A DNA stretch of 7,788 nucleotides, taken from the NCBI GenBank assembly GCA_021780395.1, contig JAJXYU010000329.1, positions 1-7,788 of the forward strand, read 5' to 3'. This stretch comes from Pseudomonadota bacterium (lineage in GTDB: Bacteria > Pseudomonadota > Gammaproteobacteria > Steroidobacterales > Steroidobacteraceae). The translations under genes and the position numbers were made by a program. Of this stretch, positions 7,034 through 7,788 are shown one piece after another. The notes beneath the pieces are model-generated. The model did no database searches, was not told the DNA's origin, and was given only the letters and a program-made list of their open reading frames with translations. Numbering within the stretch: position 1 is the first letter of the stretch; each line of letters begins with the position of its first letter.

Positions 7034-7788
7034 TCAGGCGCTGCGGTAGAGCTTGGTCATCACGAACTCGCGATGACCGAGGGCCTCGGCGCAGGTGAAC
7101 CGGCCGTTCGCGGTGCGCACGATGCAGTCGATCAACCGGTCGCCCGCCTGGTCGATCGTCAGCTCGCGGCGGACCACGCCGGACACGTCGACGTCGATGT
7201 GCTCGCTCATCACGCGCACGGTGCGCGGATTGCCGCTGAGCTTGATCACCGGCATGATCGGATTGCCGATCACGTTGCCCTGGCCGGTCGGAAACACGTG
7301 CACGACGTAGCCCGCGGCCGCCTGCAGGGTGCAGCACTCGGCCGCCGCCGACGAGGTATCCATGAAATACAAACCGCGCCCCCGCTGCGGCAATTCCGCC
7401 GGCTCGAGCACGTCGATGTAACGGGTCTTCTTGCCGATCTTCTCGAGGTTGCCGAGCGCCTTCTCCTCGATCGTCGTCAGGCCGCCGGCGATGTTGCCCT
7501 TGGTCGGCTGACTGTCGGAGAGGTCCGAGGTCTTGTGGGCCTCGATCACGTCGCGCTGGTAGGCGGTCCAGGTCCGCATGAACTTCTCGCGGACCTCCGG
7601 CGTCGCCGCCCGCGCGGCGGCGAGGTGCTCCGCACCGGTGAGTTCCGAGGTCTCGCCGAAGCATCCATACAGGCCGAGCGGCACGAGCTTGTCGTACATG
7701 TTGCCGACCGTGGGGCAGGATGCGAGTCCGGTGGTGGTGTCGCTCTCGCCGCACTTCGCGGCGACCCAGACGTCGGTCAGCGGACACT
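7034..7788 (-). CDS. suyB: (R)-sulfolactate sulfo-lyase large subunit, N-terminus outside window
   Basis: Large subunit of the cytosolic SuyAB lyase, which cleaves (R)-3-sulfolactate to pyruvate and sulfite. It belongs to the UxaA/altronate dehydratase family, whose members use iron. The frame runs open to the right edge; the first whole codon is at 7786-7784 and 250 residues are visible. The ATG at 7699 is internal, because conserved sequence precedes it: [13 protein letters not shown] (visible 8-20) and SCPTVGN (23-29). These match the family pattern KCGGSDxxSG followed by NPAxGN. Further on are [12 protein letters not shown] (40-51), [13 protein letters not shown] (147-159), and the UxaA-like [20 protein letters not shown] (167-186). 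The C-terminus [16 protein letters not shown] is complete. Full-length homologues have about 390 residues, so roughly 140 N-terminal residues lie outside, and a small suyA gene is expected just before them. This is the most upstream visible gene of the operon, so its promoter is also outside. Confidence 0.94.
   Translation of the reverse strand, partial: CPLTDVWVAAKCGESDTTTGLASCPTVGNMYDKLVPLGLYGCFGETSELTGAEHLAAARAATPEVREKFMRTWTAYQRDVIEAHKTSDLSDSQPTKGNIAGGLTTIEEKALGNLEKIGKKTRYIDVLEPAELPQRGRGLYFMDTSSAAAECCTLQAAAGYVVHVFPTGQGNVIGNPIMPVIKLSGNPRTVRVMSEHIDVDVSGVVRRELTIDQAGDRLIDCIVRTANGRFTCAEALGHREFVMTKLYRSA

Noticed and set aside
7034..7699. suyB as a complete short gene starting at the ATG at 7699
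   Set aside because: Conserved UxaA-family sequence ([16 protein letters not shown]) continues upstream in the same frame to the window edge, so the gene is cut by the edge.
7011..7787. Upstream extension of the comC frame to the right edge
   Set aside because: The added sequence is Arg-rich and lies over suyB in another frame; recognisable family sequence begins at the ATG at 7010.

Overview
The window is GC-rich (roughly 70 % by eye) and densely packed with protein genes. It shows no RNA genes, mobile elements, CRISPR arrays or long repeats. Gene content, codon bias and short or overlapping junctions suggest a high-GC proteobacterium. The sequence does not allow a genus to be named.

Layout. 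Positions 1-2995 carry two membrane transporters on the + strand. The first is a 5'-truncated NCS2/AzgA-like permease, followed after 48 bp by an APC-superfamily permease resembling aspartate:proton symporters. Positions 2981-7788 carry a compact - strand operon read from the right edge leftwards: suyB (upstream end cut by the window), comC, slcC, an alpha/beta hydrolase with an unrecognised N-terminal domain, and an EamA/DMT transporter. The EamA gene converges on the APC permease gene and overlaps its end by 15 bp. No stretch of more than about 90 bp lacks a gene.

How the genes work together. suyB, comC and slcC form the known core for degrading 3-sulfolactate, a C3 sulfonate. SlcC oxidises (S)-sulfolactate to 3-sulfopyruvate, ComC reduces this to (R)-sulfolactate, and SuyAB splits (R)-sulfolactate into pyruvate and sulfite. 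The first two steps invert the stereocentre, so both enantiomers can enter the lyase. suyA should lie just beyond the right edge. The comC/slcC and slcC/hydrolase junctions are 4-base start/stop overlaps, so these genes are probably translationally coupled.

The least explained part is the 377-residue hydrolase. It is locked to slcC by a GTGA overlap and has about 125 residues in front of its hydrolase domain that I do not recognise. It may add a hydrolytic step, releasing sulfolactate or a related sulfonate from an ester or amide, but this is inference. The three transporters are candidates for sulfonate uptake or product export, also inference from position and family.
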